Assembly (NCBI GenBank): GCA_016706865.1
Contig: JADJIS010000002.1
Location: 310,001 to 374,000, forward strand
DNA from: Bacteroidota bacterium
Lineage (GTDB): Bacteria; Bacteroidota; Bacteroidia; Chitinophagales; BACL12
Length of the DNA: 64,000 nt
Direction of reading: 5' to 3'
Shown here: positions 52,396-61,011 of the stretch, one piece after another
Position numbering within the stretch: the stretch's first letter is position 1
How the letters are laid out: every line of letters starts with the position of its first letter
Notes under the pieces: model-generated
What the model saw: only the letters and a program-made list of their open reading frames with translations
Told to the model about the DNA's origin: nothing
Database searches by the model: none
Translations under genes and position numbers: made by a program

Positions 52396-54663
52396 TTATT
52401 CACTCACTTTTTGCATTTGTTGCATCTTCCAGTCCTTGTAAACAAACTTTATTTCATTCCAGGAGTAGTCCTTTCCTAAAATATCCCACATCGTCTGAAT
52501 ATTTTTGTAATCGGAATTTGAGCTAACATCAAACTCAGGATTATTTTGTTCTTCGTTTTTAATTACTGAAATTATTTTATCAATTCTTTCCTTTGGTAAA
52601 ATGTCGGTTAATTTAATTTCTCCTTCCAACATAAATGGGCCTAAATGTCCTATAATGGTACTCGCTTCAATACTTCTTATGGTGGAAATTTCATCTACTG
52701 TTTTACCTTCCTTTAAAAGTGTAAGACTTTTATGCTGATAAGTTTCTCTCGGAGGTTCCACTTGTTTTGGTTCGGAATTTTTTTCTTTTTTGGGTTTTGG
52801 CGGAGGAGGAGGAAGAACGGGTAAATATTTTACATGTGCATTTTCCTCCTTAAAAAAAATAATATCGCCGTAACCAACTGCACATAATGTTTTAAGATGA
52901 TGTTCCAAACCGGATAATAATTCACGAACATATTTGTTGTATTTTCTCACCTTGGCAGCACCATATAACGAAACAATGTGATCGGCAAGTGGTTGTAAAA
53001 GATCCTTGGAAAAATTTTCTGCAAACCAGGTTAATCCTTTTGTAACCCGTTCCTCTAATAAATTTGTATCGAGAGGTTCTTTATTTAAAATACTTTGAAT
53101 TTGTTCCTTAAATTTTTCGGCGACCACATATTGCTCGCGGGATTTTTGAAGCATGGATTTTGCTAAAATTATTGCTCCCCTTACATCAGGTAGTTTTTTA
53201 TTCTGAACAAATGCATAAAACTCCTCCTGATATTTTAAAACCCTTCCGTAATTAAAAGCATTGACCAATAATTTATCCTGATAATGTTTTTTTTCATCTG
53301 ATAAAATAGCGGATAATCTTTCCACCTCTGCTTCCTGTTTTGCAAATGCAACAATTCTTTCGTCAGTTGCAATTACGTAAGGATTTATTTTCGATAGCAA
53401 GGTCATGCCCTCCAGTGTAGTGCATCGGCTTAAAGCAACATAAACCTGACCGGGAGTAAATGATTGTCCCGCATCAATAATTACATTTTCAAAAGTTAAA
53501 CCCTGACTCTTGTGAATAGTTATTGCCCATGCAAGTCGAATTGGATATTGCGTAAATTTTCCAAGTTCCTCTTCTTCTATTTCGTTTTTTTCTTTATTGA
53601 AATTATATCTGATATTTTCCCAGGTCTGTTTTTTCAATTCAAATTCTGATCCATCATCCTGCATGGTGACCGTTATTTTATCATTGACTATTGCTTTAAC
53701 GGTTGCAAGTTTACCGTTGTAAAAAGCGCGATCTTCACCGGTATCATTTTTAATGAACATGATCTGAGCGCCAACTTTTAATGTGAGATTTACTTCCGTT
53801 GGCAACGATTTATCAGAAAAATCACCTTCAATATTTCCTTTAAAAACAAATTCAGGAGCAGGAAGTTTATTTAACTCATCGTTATTTATCTTATCTGCTT
53901 TATAATTGTGGGTGGTGATGGTAATTGCCTTTTCTGTATTTTCTAATTCATAAATAGGTCTATATCTGCTGTGCAATAATTCAAAATCGAATTCAGTTAC
54001 AGTATTATTCCGCACATTATTTAACAAGTCAATAAAAGATTGTTGTTTCTGACGATACATTTTTTTTAATTCCACATATACCAGATCAATTTCTTTAATT
54101 ACATGTGCATCGAAAAAAAACGGACTGGTATAATGTTCTTTTAAAATATTCCAATCGGCATCGGGAGCAACAGGAGGCAATTGATACATGTCTCCGATAA
54201 ATAAGACCTGCACTCCCCCAAAGGGAATATTCTTTTTTCGGATTCCGCGCAAAATGGTATCAATGGTATCCAATTTATCGCAGCGCATCATACTCACCTC
54301 ATCTATGATGAGTAATTCCAATTCTTCCATTACATCGCGCTTCTGACTGTTGAGTTGTACCTTGCTGAAAATATTGTGTTTGTCAACAACATGCATATTC
54401 CCCGAAAAAGCTTTTTTTACGGGAATAAAGGGTTCAAATGGCAATTGAAAAAAGGAATGCATGGTCACTCCGCCGGCATTAATTGCTGCAACTCCGGTGG
54501 GAGCGACTACAGCCAGGTTTTTTCGGGTGTTTTGTCGGATATAACGCAGAAACGTGGTTTTTCCTGTTCCTGCTTTACCGGTTAAAAAAATGTTTTTGGA
54601 GGTGTACTTGGTCAGCTCGGCGGCAATTCGAAATATTTCATTCGAGGCATCTGGATTTTGCAT
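52396..54663 (-). CDS. PIF1-like SF1 helicase with C-terminal helix-turn-helix
   Basis: 755 residues. Walker A GKAGTGKT is at 29-36, motif Ia VVAPTGVAAINAGG near 56-69, DEVSM (LLIIDEVSM) near 116-124, and motif III FIGDMYQLPPV near 155-167. The C-terminal helicase motifs are RLAWAITIHKSQGLTFENV and GQVYVALSRCTTLEGM near 380-420. After about 600, a proline-rich linker (PPPPPKPKKEK) precedes a helix-turn-helix-like tail (SLTLLKEGKTVDEISTIRSIE). This is the common Bacteroidota PIF1/RecD2-like ATPase with HTH_40-type tail, expected to unwind DNA 5-prime to 3-prime in repair or replication. Divergent from kynU. Confidence 0.88.
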   Translation of the reverse strand: MQNPDASNEIFRIAAELTKYTSKNIFLTGKAGTGKTTFLRYIRQNTRKNLAVVAPTGVAAINAGGVTMHSFFQLPFEPFIPVKKAFSGNMHVVDKHNIFSKVQLNSQKRDVMEELELLIIDEVSMMRCDKLDTIDTILRGIRKKNIPFGGVQVLFIGDMYQLPPVAPDADWNILKEHYTSPFFFDAHVIKEIDLVYVELKKMYRQKQQSFIDLLNNVRNNTVTEFDFELLHSRYRPIYELENTEKAITITTHNYKADKINNDELNKLPAPEFVFKGNIEGDFSDKSLPTEVNLTLKVGAQIMFIKNDTGEDRAFYNGKLATVKAIVNDKITVTMQDDGSEFELKKQTWENIRYNFNKEKNEIEEEELGKFTQYPIRLAWAITIHKSQGLTFENVIIDAGQSFTPGQVYVALSRCTTLEGMTLLSKINPYVIATDERIVAFAKQEAEVERLSAILSDEKKHYQDKLLVNAFNYGRVLKYQEEFYAFVQNKKLPDVRGAIILAKSMLQKSREQYVVAEKFKEQIQSILNKEPLDTNLLEERVTKGLTWFAENFSKDLLQPLADHIVSLYGAAKVRKYNKYVRELLSGLEHHLKTLCAVGYGDIIFFKEENAHVKYLPVLPPPPPKPKKEKNSEPKQVEPPRETYQHKSLTLLKEGKTVDEISTIRSIEASTIIGHLGPFMLEGEIKLTDILPKERIDKIISVIKNEEQNNPEFDVSSNSDYKNIQTMWDILGKDYSWNEIKFVYKDWKMQQMQKVSE

Positions 54664-54704
54664 AATTTAATAAGGGTCATTTTAAAAGGATAAACTTAAG
54701 GAGC

Positions 54705-54712
54705 CAAATATA
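54705..54712 (-). promoter_or_regulatory. -7 promoter box of the PIF1-like gene
   Basis: TATATTTG on the minus strand, 41 bases upstream of ATG 54663; the kynU box lies on the other strand 45 bases away, so the two promoters are back to back. Confidence 0.5.
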
Positions 54713-54756
54713 GAAAATTTGTAGCATTGCATTATAGGTATTGTTGCGGGGAGATT

Positions 54757-54764
54757 TAACTTTG
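54757..54764 (+). promoter_or_regulatory. -7 promoter box directly before kynU
   Basis: TAACTTTG ends four bases (TGGC) before ATG 54769, the same spacing as at the GbsR, PadR and E1 genes; it implies a leaderless or nearly leaderless mRNA. Confidence 0.55.
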
Positions 54765-54768
54765 TGGC

Positions 54769-56067
54769 ATGGCGCAAACGTTTCCGCAATTTCAAAATGA
54801 TCTGCAATTTGCAAAAGATCTCGACGCACAGGATACCCTGAAACATTTTAGAGAACTATTTTATTTCCCACAATTCAATGGAAAAGATTCGATTTATTTT
54901 ACTGGGAATTCACTTGGACTTCAACCTAAATCGACAAGATCATTTATAGAACAGGAATTAAAGGACTGGGAAACATTTGGAGTGGAAGGACATTTACACG
55001 CAAAAAATCCCTGGTTGTATTATCACCATTTTCTGGAAGAACAAACTGCGCGATTAGTTGGAGCAAAACCGATTGAAGTAGTGGTGATGAATACACTCAC
55101 CGTAAATTTAAATCTGCTCATGATCAGTTTTTATCGCCCAACGAAAATGCGATATAAGATCATGATGGAATATATGGCTTTTCCTTCCGATCAATATGCT
55201 GTAGAAAATCAAGTTAAGTTTCATGGATATGATCCGAATGAAAGCATTATTGAATTAATGCCGAGAGAGGGAGAATTTACTTTGCGCACAGAAGATATTA
55301 TGTCTGCAATTGAAAAAAATAAAAATGAACTTGCATTAATTATGATAGGCGGAGTAAATTATTACACCGGACAATTATTTGATATGCAAAAAATAACAGC
55401 CCAAGCAAAAAAATGTTCTGATGAAATTGTGGTCGGATATGATCTTGCTCACGCAGCCGGAAACGTGGAATTAAGTTTACACGACTGGGATGTTGATTTT
55501 GCTACATGGTGCTCCTATAAATATTTAAATTCGGGGCCCGGAGGAAGCAGTGGAGTTTTTATTCACGAAAAACATGCAAATAATAATACCTTACCGCGTT
55601 TAAGCGGATGGTGGGGAAATGAAGAAAGTACGCGCTTTAAAATGCAAAAAGGATTTTTCCCACAACAAGGTGCTGCCGGTTGGCAAATGAGCAACGCACA
55701 AATATTTTCCATGGCTGCACATCGCGCATCACTGGAAATTTTTGATGATGCAGGAATAAAAAACTTGCGTGAAAAAAGTTTGCTTTTAACAGCTTATTTC
55801 GAATATTTGTTATTGAATGGAAAAAGAAAAGATTTTAAAATAATTACTCCATCCAACCCGGAAGAACGCGGCTGCCAGTTATCCATCGTAATGGAAAAAG
55901 ATGGAAAAAACACCTTCAACAAATTAACCGAAAACGGAATCATCGCCGACTGGCGCGAACCAGATGTGATAAGGGTTGCACCGGTGCCATTGTATAATTC
56001 GTTTGAGGATGTGTGGAGGTTTGTGCAGATATTTGAAGAGACAACTTTCGTGAATCGTGAACCGTGA
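54769..56067 (+). CDS. kynU: Kynureninase
   Basis: 432 residues, the usual family length. FTGNSLGLQPKSTRSFIEQE near 43-63, GVEGHLHAKNPWLYYHHFLE, VVMNTLTVNLNLL, YDLAHAAGNVELSLHDWDVD and the PLP site CSYKYLNSGPGG with Lys251 are all as in kynureninases. It cleaves L-kynurenine or 3-hydroxykynurenine to (3-hydroxy)anthranilate and alanine. Kynurenine 3-monooxygenase is encoded 3.3 kb away at 59355, so the pathway from kynurenine toward 3-hydroxyanthranilate (tryptophan breakdown or NAD synthesis) is present, though split. The last codons and stop lie in a tandem repeat. Confidence 0.95.
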   Translation: MAQTFPQFQNDLQFAKDLDAQDTLKHFRELFYFPQFNGKDSIYFTGNSLGLQPKSTRSFIEQELKDWETFGVEGHLHAKNPWLYYHHFLEEQTARLVGAKPIEVVVMNTLTVNLNLLMISFYRPTKMRYKIMMEYMAFPSDQYAVENQVKFHGYDPNESIIELMPREGEFTLRTEDIMSAIEKNKNELALIMIGGVNYYTGQLFDMQKITAQAKKCSDEIVVGYDLAHAAGNVELSLHDWDVDFATWCSYKYLNSGPGGSSGVFIHEKHANNNTLPRLSGWWGNEESTRFKMQKGFFPQQGAAGWQMSNAQIFSMAAHRASLEIFDDAGIKNLREKSLLLTAYFEYLLLNGKRKDFKIITPSNPEERGCQLSIVMEKDGKNTFNKLTENGIIADWREPDVIRVAPVPLYNSFEDVWRFVQIFEETTFVNREP

Positions 56068-56310
56068 ATCGTGAGTCCGGTTTATATTTAACACAAGGTA
56101 TTTCCACCTGACTAATGACTCTTGACTTTTTTCGTGAATCGTGAATCGTGAACCGTGAGTCCGGTTTATATTTAACACAAAGTATTTCCACCTGACTAAT
56201 GACTATTGACTCCTGACTTTTTTCGTGTATCGTGAACTGTGAATCGTGAATCCGAATTTCATGATCGGAAATTTTTCCACCTGACTAATGACTATTGACT
56301 CTTGACCAAG
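56046..56310. repeat. Three tandem units of 84-91 bp overlapping the kynU stop
   Basis: Units begin TTTCGTGAATCGTGAA at about 56046, 56130 and 56221 and contain GTGAGTCCGGTTTATATT, TATTTCCACCTGACTAATGAC and TTGACTCxTGACTTTT; the third is more diverged. Inside each, GTGAATC / CGTGAACC repeats form a finer 9-bp periodicity. The first unit contains the final seven codons of kynU, so the repeat grew from or into the gene end. Accounts for the gene-free stretch to 56322. Confidence 0.75.
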
Positions 56311-56322
56311 GGCTCCTGATAT

Positions 56323-57876
56323 TTAATTGGAATATTGAAGTTTAATTACTCCCAATTTCATTCCCCCATAAAATAAAGCGGCTTCATATATTCCACTTAC
56401 TAGATTCTTTTTATAAATATTAAACCGAATTACTTCATTGGAATTATGTATTTGAATATTGGAATAATTATCTACTAATTTTCCTGTGATATCGTAAATA
56501 TTTAAAATTAATTTTTTTCCAGAGATTATTTGAAATCCTTCAGGGATTTTTATTTCGACAGTGGAGGTATTCGTTACCGGATTTGGAAAGATATTAAAAA
56601 TTGCATTCTGAATTAAAATCGGTTTTATGTAAGTAAAGGTATCTGCACAACCCGGCTCTAAACAACCCATACTGTCTAATTTAACCAACCACATTTGTTG
56701 GTTTGGTTCTCCCAGTATATCACCTACTGCACTTCCTGAAATGATAAATCCTTTATCAGTTGTTTGTTGTACATCAAAAAAATATGCATCATAATAGTTA
56801 TCGGTCGTGTATGTTCTTTCCCAAAGTATTATACCATTAGAATCCAACTTTGTAATAAACCCATGTAAGTTTTCTAATGAATCTGGTTTTGTTGTGCCGC
56901 AGGCTATTATACTACCGTCAATATTTGGTCTAAAATTCCAAAAATTTAAAAAAACTGACCTGTTAAAAAAAGTACGCCAAATATAATTTCCACTTGTATC
57001 CATCTTTCCGATGAAGCGTGCATAATTATGATCACCCTCATTAATCAAAGTGTCAATACTTTGCTCAACGACCAAGGATAAATTATTGATTGAGGGCTTT
57101 GCGTAAAATGGACCATCGTCATAGGGTGTTCCGTAAGTTTCTGAAAAATAGGGATTTCCATCGCTGCCTGTTTTGTAGATTTTGCCGTCAGTTAATGAAC
57201 CTGTTCCATCGTATTCTATACCACCACTTAGCACTAGGTTTCCATTTTCAAAATGATCAATGTTTAATCCGATTTCGTCAATGATACCAGTGCCATATCT
57301 TTTTTCAGAAAGTATATTGCCGAGAGTATCTGCAGTAACCAAATACATATAGGTTTGATAATTAAGTGTGTCGCGTGTAGCACCAAATAAAAAAATGGTA
57401 TCGTTAACAATATCGGTATTGTAAAATGCTGTATAACCGTCACCAACATATTGTTTGGAAAAGAGAGTATCACAATCGGTATTAAAAAAATAAAGGTGAC
57501 CAGTGCCTTTTTCATTTATAGGAAACAAGGTATCATAACTTATTTTAATCCCAGAAGCTATAAAACCATTTTTAATTTTTTTTAAAGACCCTGGATTTCC
57601 TGGGATCCAAGCGGTATTAATTTCAGCAAAATTCACTGAAGCTATTTCATTTCCGAAGCTATCCGTCTTTAAAAAAAAAGTTGAATTGTGGCCTGCACCT
57701 AAAAATTCGGTTGAGCCATTTCCAAAAATATAATAATATCCACTGTCCTGTATAACAGAATTACCCCAGGTATATGCTGGTTCAAAGTGATAAAACATTT
57801 TACTAAAAGTAATTTGCCCTGTACAATTTATATACAGAAACAAATTAAGAAAGTATATAATAATTAATTTAAGCAT
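56323..57876 (-). CDS. T9SS-secreted protein with propeller-like repeats
   Basis: 517 residues. Signal peptide 1-20 (MLKLIIIYFLNLFLYINCTG). Repeated motifs such as GNLVLSGGIEYDGTGSLTDG, GTTKPDSLENLHGFITKLDS and QTTDKGFIISGSAVGD resemble the blades found in T9SS beta-propeller proteins of Bacteroidota. The end is a type A sorting domain (FNIFPNPVTNTSTVEIKIPE to the end). Probably a secreted or surface protein; function unknown. It starts 3 bases after the broken gene upstream ends, so the two once formed an operon. Confidence 0.78.
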   Translation of the reverse strand: MLKLIIIYFLNLFLYINCTGQITFSKMFYHFEPAYTWGNSVIQDSGYYYIFGNGSTEFLGAGHNSTFFLKTDSFGNEIASVNFAEINTAWIPGNPGSLKKIKNGFIASGIKISYDTLFPINEKGTGHLYFFNTDCDTLFSKQYVGDGYTAFYNTDIVNDTIFLFGATRDTLNYQTYMYLVTADTLGNILSEKRYGTGIIDEIGLNIDHFENGNLVLSGGIEYDGTGSLTDGKIYKTGSDGNPYFSETYGTPYDDGPFYAKPSINNLSLVVEQSIDTLINEGDHNYARFIGKMDTSGNYIWRTFFNRSVFLNFWNFRPNIDGSIIACGTTKPDSLENLHGFITKLDSNGIILWERTYTTDNYYDAYFFDVQQTTDKGFIISGSAVGDILGEPNQQMWLVKLDSMGCLEPGCADTFTYIKPILIQNAIFNIFPNPVTNTSTVEIKIPEGFQIISGKKLILNIYDITGKLVDNYSNIQIHNSNEVIRFNIYKKNLVSGIYEAALFYGGMKLGVIKLQYSN

Positions 57877-57879
57877 AAA

Positions 57880-58389
57880 TCATTGAATAATAATAAATTG
57901 CTTGCCCAATTTCCGAAATTGCATATTTTCAATATAACATATGTAAACACCCTGGTCTAAAATAGTATTATTTATTTCTAGATAATTCATACCGTTTTTT
58001 AATTCATATTCTTTTAATACTTTTCCGGTAAGATTTGCAATGATTAATTTAGCATTATTATTTTCATTATCTAGATTAATTTGTATTACTCCCTATTTGC
58101 TGACAGGATTTGGGTAAATATCAATGGTATTTAATTCGCTTATTTCCATTTTCTGAATAACCTTTGCAATTTCCTCCTGCTCTTCATCAATTATTGGTAT
58201 TATTTCATGATAAGTTGTACCATTTATTTGATGCATTATATGTTGAGCCTGAATGCCAATTCTTGAATCGGTTTCTGAAAGAATAATGTTTGTCAAAGGA
58301 ATAATTTTTGATTTAAAATGAATTAGGTGAAATAAAGAAAATTTTGCATTAATACTTAAAGGTATAAAAAAACAATCTGATAATTTCAA
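57880..58389 (-). pseudogene. Broken T9SS protein gene, sorting domain split by an amber codon
   Basis: The open frame from TTG 58389 ends at TAG 58093-58095 right inside the sorting domain (IDIYPNPVSK). The same frame then continues without interruption for 70 codons to TGA 57880, reading INLDNENNNAKLIIANLTGK, LEINNTILDQGVYICYIE and ending QFIIIQ, i.e. the rest of a type A sorting domain. The restored stop lies 3 bases from the next ATG, as in an operon. The N-terminus is also poor: a TAA precedes the TTG and no signal peptide is evident. A decaying gene is most likely; readthrough or sequencing error are alternatives. Confidence 0.75.
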
Positions 58390-58460
58390 ATTATTTTGTC
58401 ATTTTATTACTTTACCTAAAAAAATCTTTATTATAATCAACAAACAAAACCTCAAATAAA

Positions 58461-58492
58461 AAAAGTTGACACTACAAAAGGCATCAACTTTT
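58461..58492 (-). terminator. Probable terminator downstream of the cytochrome gene
   Basis: AAAAGTTGA (58461-58469) pairs with TCAACTTTT (58484-58492), 9 bp with a 14-base loop. On the minus strand it is followed by a T run. It lies 160 bases after the cytochrome stop codon, with repeat sequence in between. The region 58390-58653 has no gene. Confidence 0.6.
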
Positions 58493-58525
58493 CCTTCAAT
58501 CTTTTTTTATCCCTTAAATCCGCCC

Positions 58526-58556
58526 AATCCGCGTCATCCGTGTTCCCCTTTTTTTC
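58526..58556. repeat. Second copy of the AATCCGCGTCATCCG repeat
   Basis: 31 bases matching 26063-26093 with one difference, ending in CCCC and a T run; followed by CATTC/CTTCATTC short tandem repeats (about 58613-58650). Confidence 0.65.
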
Positions 58557-58653
58557 ATTCACTTCCCCTTCCCTCAGACCTCACAGGTTAAAAAAAACCT
58601 GGTAGGTCGAGGGCTTCATTCCTTCATTCTTTCATTCCTTCATTCCTTCATTT

Positions 58654-59232
58654 TTAACTCCCCGGTGGTGTATAAGCAGGAACAACATTATCTACCGGCG
58701 GTATAGATTTTAAATAGGCAAAAATTGCTTTCATATCTTCTTCAGATAACATTTTAAATGCTTCCCATGGCATGGGCGGCATTATTGGTCTTCCATTTTC
58801 TAAACCTAAATGTTTTCCGGTTTTGAAAATATTTAAAAAAGTTTCTTCGGTCCAGTTTTTAATTCCTGTTTCGTGCGGAGTTAGGTTTGCGGCATAACTA
58901 ATTCCCCACGGTCCGACAGCTGCTGTTAGTTCTGAATACAATAATACCCAGGGGCCGACAGTTGCAGAATCATAGGGTGCCAGTGTTGCATCTGCACGAT
59001 GCCCGGATAACATTTTGCTCATGTCCATCGCGGGTCCTTGAGCAGTCATAGTTTTTGGTGTATGACAATCATTACATCCTCCCCAGGAAACTAAAAACTC
59101 TCCGCGTTTTATCATTTCTTCCGGAGTCATCGCTGTTTTTTCCTCACCGGTTTTTTCAGTGGATTTTGAACAGCTGTAAATAATTAATGTTGAGCAAATA
59201 ATTGCGAGTAAATAGGTGGTTGCTTTTCTCAT
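58654..59232 (-). CDS. Cytochrome c-type lipoprotein
   Basis: 192 residues from ATG 59232, chosen because MRKATTYLLAIICSTLIIYSC is a lipoprotein signal; the longer frame from 59307 has no such feature. One heme c site, C-N-D-C-H (WGGCNDCHTPK, Cys53-Cys56-His57), and a Met-rich MPPMPWEAFKMLSEEDMKAI segment that supplies the distal ligand and last helix (AIFAYLKSIPPVDN). A single-heme periplasmic electron carrier anchored to a membrane. Divergent from kmo with a 122-base gap; a link with that oxygenase is positional only. Confidence 0.85.
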   Translation of the reverse strand: MRKATTYLLAIICSTLIIYSCSKSTEKTGEEKTAMTPEEMIKRGEFLVSWGGCNDCHTPKTMTAQGPAMDMSKMLSGHRADATLAPYDSATVGPWVLLYSELTAAVGPWGISYAANLTPHETGIKNWTEETFLNIFKTGKHLGLENGRPIMPPMPWEAFKMLSEEDMKAIFAYLKSIPPVDNVVPAYTPPGS

Positions 59233-59323
59233 TTGATTTGGGTTTAGATGATAAAAATATAAAAATTTTAACATTATAATTTTTGATACGATTTTAGTCA
59301 CATCCACATTTTATAAATAAACC

Positions 59324-59331
59324 TATTTTTG
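59324..59331 (+). promoter_or_regulatory. -7 promoter box of kmo
   Basis: TATTTTTG, 23 bases before ATG 59355; no TTTG box 20 bases upstream. Confidence 0.5.
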
Positions 59332-59354
59332 TCGGAGTTAATAAATATATAACA

Positions 59355-60704
59355 ATGCAGGTAAAAACGATCGCCATAATGGGAGCAGGTTTAGTAGGAT
59401 CTCTCCTGAGTATGTATTTGAAAAAAAAGGGATATGATGTAACTGTTTATGAGCGCAGACCGGATTTGCGTTTAACAGGAGCGGCGGGAGGAAGATCCAT
59501 CAACCTCGCCATAAGTGAAAGGGGCTGGAAAGGTTTGGCGGGAGTAAATATGGAGGAAGAAATTCGAAAAATGGCCATTCCCATGCCCGGCAGGATGGTG
59601 CATACCCTCGATGGAAGTTTAACCTTTCAACCTTACGGTAAGCCGGGTGAGGCTATAAACTCGGTTTCCAGAGGCGATTTGAACATTTCTTTGGTAAATG
59701 AGGCCGAAAAAAGGGGCATTTCCTTCCATTTTAACCAGAGAATTGTAGAAACAGATCTGGCAGGAACCTATGCAAATATGGAAGATGGAGATACCGCAAG
59801 ACTATATAAACTGCAGCCCGATCTGATTATTGGTGCCGACGGAGCCTTTAGTCTGGCGCGATATACCATGATAAAAACGGAAAAATTCAACTACGAACAG
59901 GTATATGAGGAGCATGGTTATAAAGAATTATCCATTCCTCCAGGCCCTGATAATACCTGGCTTTTGGAAAAAAATGCACTCCATATCTGGCCTCGTAAAA
60001 ATTTTATGCTGATAGCACTTCCCAATCAGGACGGAAGTTTTACCTGCACTTTATTTTTTCATGCTAAAGGGGAATTATCCTTTGAATCCATTAAGACGGA
60101 GGATGATCTGCAAAACTTTTTTGAAACCTATTTTCCAGATGTAATTCCTCTGATGCCAGACTATAAACAGGATTATTTTCACAATCCTACAGGCTCCCTT
60201 ATGACAGTTAAGTGTTTCCCTTGGGTGAATGGAAATACTCTTTTAATAGGGGATGCGGCGCATGCGATCATTCCTTTTTATGGTCAGGGAATGAATTGCG
60301 GATTTGAGGACTGTTCCGTTTTAGACACAATAATTGATGAAAATAATCACAATTGGAGTAAAATTTTACCCAATTTCCAGTCCTCGAGGAAAAAAAATAG
60401 CGATGCCATAGCAGATCTCGCCAAATTAAATTTTATCGAGATGCGCGACCTTGTTGCTGACGCTGATTTTCAATTCAAGAAAAAAATTGCCGCAAAAGTA
60501 AATCAGGTTTATCCTGCAAAATTTATTCCTGTATACTCCATGGTCTCCTTTAGCAACCTTCCTTATAGTAATGCATTAAAAGAATATAAACGCCAAAACA
60601 CCGTTCTCGATAAAATCTTAACAATGCCTGATATTAAAAATAAATGGGAAACGGAGTATTTTGAGGAGATCGCAGGGATGTTGTTTAATGAGGGGGAGTG
60701 GTGA
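59355..60704 (+). CDS. kmo: Kynurenine 3-monooxygenase
   Basis: 449 residues, family length. FAD-binding GAGLVG at 10-15 with VYERRPDLR (end of the Rossmann fold). GGRSINLAISERGWKGL, the PGRMVH and QPYGKPGEAINSVSRGDLN blocks, and LIIGADGAFSLAR and LIGDAAHAIIPFYGQGMNCG (second FAD motif) identify the kynurenine hydroxylase subgroup of class A flavin monooxygenases. It converts L-kynurenine to 3-hydroxykynurenine with NADPH and oxygen; kynU at 54769 supplies the next step. The C-terminal membrane anchor of eukaryotic enzymes is absent. Confidence 0.95.
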   Translation: MQVKTIAIMGAGLVGSLLSMYLKKKGYDVTVYERRPDLRLTGAAGGRSINLAISERGWKGLAGVNMEEEIRKMAIPMPGRMVHTLDGSLTFQPYGKPGEAINSVSRGDLNISLVNEAEKRGISFHFNQRIVETDLAGTYANMEDGDTARLYKLQPDLIIGADGAFSLARYTMIKTEKFNYEQVYEEHGYKELSIPPGPDNTWLLEKNALHIWPRKNFMLIALPNQDGSFTCTLFFHAKGELSFESIKTEDDLQNFFETYFPDVIPLMPDYKQDYFHNPTGSLMTVKCFPWVNGNTLLIGDAAHAIIPFYGQGMNCGFEDCSVLDTIIDENNHNWSKILPNFQSSRKKNSDAIADLAKLNFIEMRDLVADADFQFKKKIAAKVNQVYPAKFIPVYSMVSFSNLPYSNALKEYKRQNTVLDKILTMPDIKNKWETEYFEEIAGMLFNEGEW

Positions 60705-60807
60705 GCAGTCAACAGTGGCAGTGGGCAGTTTGTAACATTGGAGAGTTTCGCTTCGAAATGAAAAGTTAGCAGTCGCAGTCACAGTCTAAAAGTTCCCATT
60801 GTAAGGA

Positions 60808-60840
60808 ATTGAGGCTTTCGCTCTAAGCGAAGGTCTCAAT
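60808..60840. repeat. 33-bp GTGAG-family hairpin with compensatory changes
   Basis: ATTGAGG ... GTCTCAAT. Compared with the other five copies, stem positions differ in pairs (AGTGAG/CTCACT becomes ATTGAG/CTCAAT; CTCGCT/AGCGAG becomes TTCGCT/AGCGAA), so pairing is kept. The rest of 60705-61011 is short repetitive sequence (GCAGTCGCAGTCACAGTC) and a terminator. Confidence 0.75.
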
Positions 60841-60954
60841 AAAACCTATGATCAAAATAATAACTTCGACTTCGACGCAGAACTCAGAACCCAGAACTGA
60901 AACATGTAGTGATCGACGCAGGAGATCTACTTCATGTCAGAACCCCAAACGTTC

Positions 60955-60994
60955 AATAAAAAAGCCCAATCTTTCGAAAGGGCTCTTTTTATTG
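60955..60994. terminator. Bidirectional terminator
   Basis: An A run plus GCCC pairs with GGGC, then CTTTTT, around AATCTTTCGAAA; A run and T run on both sides suit the kmo and minus-strand lipoprotein transcripts. Confidence 0.75.
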
Positions 60995-61011
60995 TATGAT
61001 TTTAGAAATTA

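Noticed and set aside
55924..56191. Minus-strand frames over the kynU repeats
   Set aside because: Produced by the 84-91 bp tandem units read in two frames; no coding signal.
17080..58389. Genome-wide reassignment of TAG to an amino acid
   Set aside because: The PspC, XRE and transposase genes end in TAG at the expected protein end, so TAG works as a normal stop; only two exceptions exist.
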